Assembly (NCBI RefSeq): GCF_025813715.1
Contig: NZ_CP107532.1
Location: 1,860,001 to 1,924,000, forward strand
DNA from: Methylobacterium sp. FF17
GTDB lineage: Bacteria > Pseudomonadota > Alphaproteobacteria > Rhizobiales > Beijerinckiaceae
Direction: 5' to 3'
Length of the DNA stretch: 64,000 nt
Position 1 is the first letter of the stretch, and the number at the start of each line of letters is the position of its first letter. A program made the translations under genes and the position numbers. Below are positions 63,137-64,000 of the stretch, piece by piece. A model generated the notes under the pieces. That model searched no databases. It was given only the letters and a program-made list of their open reading frames with translations, and was not told the DNA's origin.

Positions 63137-63496
63137 GCCCGCTCCGCCAAATCCGGCAGACCTCCGGAAGGCTGTCGCACACGGTCCTCCGGCGCCAGCC
63201 TTGGGGCGGCTGCGGGTGCTGCCGATCCGTCGAATCCGGGATCGGGGGCGATCCGCGACGGCCTGATCCGCCGCTTTCGAACGAAGGCCGCAAAAAGAAA
63301 ATGGCAGCGCGCTTTTCGGCTGGAGCCCCAACGCATTGAGGCCGGAACGGTCGAACTTCCCTCAATTTGACCGCATCGAAGCAGGAAAAAATTAGGCTAC
63401 GGCTTTCTAAAGCTCCGACAAAGAAAAACCGAAAGCAAAGATTCGTCGATCCCGCCGATCGGCGAGGCGGGGGCCTCAGCCTTGTCATACCGTTTC
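63137..63496. other. Intergenic region, AT-rich towards the right
   Basis: 360 bases with no supported gene. From about 63370 the base composition drops in GC, as in the following gene. Contains GGAAC at 63343 but no matching -10 for an EcfG promoter. Confidence 0.45.
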
Positions 63497-64000
63497 ATGG
63501 AGGACGCAATATTGGAGCGTCTTCTTGAAAGCTTTGTCGCGAACGCTCCAAGTTCATCCGCACTCAAGATCGCTGGCCGATTCGATGATCCCCTGACGGA
63601 TAACGAGATCAAGATTTTCGATGAAATCCTGCTGAGGCTATCGCGTGTCGAACAGTTGGAGGTTCGCGCAAAGCTTGCTAGCCGTCTGTCTGGGTTGTCG
63701 AGAGGTCCTTCGAGAACCGTAAAGGAATTATGTTATGACTTGGACAGTGAAGTCGCGGCCCCGCTCCTGACGAAATCCATGCTGGTGCTGGACGAGGACC
63801 TGATTTCGATCGCGCATACACGCAGCCAACAGCATCTGCTGGCGATTGCCGAACGGCCCCATCTCGACATCCCGGTAACGGATGTCGTCGTGTGGCGCGG
63901 GGCCTGGCCTGTCCTGCGGACGCTGTCAGCGAACCGGACGGCCCGGTTCTCTCCGACGGGGTTGGTTCGCCTTGCTGCGATATCGCAGGGTGACGGACAC
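63497..64000 (+). CDS. DUF2336 domain-containing protein (3' truncated by window edge)
   Basis: An open frame of 168 codons running off the window. MEDAILERLLESFVANAPSS and ILLRLSRVEQLEVRAKLASRLSGL form the helical start; VVVWRGAWPVLRTLSANRTARFSPTGLVRLA resembles the HEAT-like repeat of DUF2336 proteins, which are widespread in alphaproteobacteria and of unknown function. Codon use (TTA, AGA, ATA, GTA) and GC content differ from the rest of the window, hinting at a different origin. ATG 63497 has no clear ribosome site; a TTG five codons upstream is possible. Confidence 0.75.
   Translation, partial: MEDAILERLLESFVANAPSSSALKIAGRFDDPLTDNEIKIFDEILLRLSRVEQLEVRAKLASRLSGLSRGPSRTVKELCYDLDSEVAAPLLTKSMLVLDEDLISIAHTRSQQHLLAIAERPHLDIPVTDVVVWRGAWPVLRTLSANRTARFSPTGLVRLAAISQGDGH

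Overview
The window is high-GC, densely packed chromosomal DNA from an alphaproteobacterium, most likely a Methylobacterium/Methylorubrum-type member of the Hyphomicrobiales. The evidence is the gene content: an EipB-type envelope protein, a NepR/EcfG general stress response factor, DUF2865, DUF1236, DUF2735, DUF2336 and DUF6894 proteins, the XRE-metK-trmB order, and a tRNA-Arg(CCU) split by a group I intron. I see no insertion sequence, prophage, CRISPR array, rRNA or replication origin. The first gene (PepSY protein) and the last (DUF2336 protein) run off the window edges.

Layout. 1-9.6 kb: flavin cofactor synthesis (ribF), a PBP1A-type peptidoglycan synthase, a coupled DUF1214/DUF1254 pair, a lipoprotein, a possible sigma-54-driven small RNA with a strong terminator, and gshB. 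9.7-19.6 kb: a CPA1 antiporter, OsmC, EipB, PilZ, amine oxidase, EI24/CysZ-like and NDUFA9-like proteins, and a glutamyl-tRNA synthetase. 19.7-30.4 kb: an Atm1-type ABC exporter, a LysM protein, LOG and thiamine-binding proteins, cysS, CreA, a DUF2865 protein and a very long OmpA-domain protein with an Arg/Pro/Glu repeat region. 30.5-35.8 kb: a chemoreceptor, an MFS transporter, then psd, pssA and mscL (membrane lipid synthesis and osmotic safety valve). 35.8-38.8 kb: a stress-response cluster with a small NepR-like protein, a NepR-sigma EcfG fusion and a class II glutamine amidotransferase. 39-45.6 kb: a degenerate ABC protein, an L,D-transpeptidase, an MBL hydrolase and an APC permease. 45.8-48.4 kb: a three-gene operon of an ethylene-receptor-like histidine kinase, a response regulator and a DJ-1/PfpI protein. 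48.6-53.1 kb: an M48 lipoprotein, an SNase-like protein, the intron-split tRNA-Arg and a phosphohexomutase. 53.6-64 kb: a 1259-residue protein with two glycosyltransferase modules, small DUF proteins, XRE-metK-trmB, a PAS-HWE sensor kinase and the DUF2336 protein.

Three items stand out. First, the anti-sigma module NepR is fused to its target sigma factor EcfG, with a second NepR-like gene about 0.9 kb away. Second, a two-component system carries an N-terminal domain matching plant ETR1 at the ethylene/copper-binding Asp, Cys and His. Third, the tRNA-Arg(CCU) gene contains a complete 255-nt group I intron whose P1 helix, guide sequence and P7 strands can be read directly. Many genes concern the envelope (PBP, LysM, L,D-transpeptidase, OmpA, EipB, lipoproteins, phospholipid synthesis, MscL) or stress sensing.

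All functional calls come from reading translated sequence and recalling family motifs. No database search was run.
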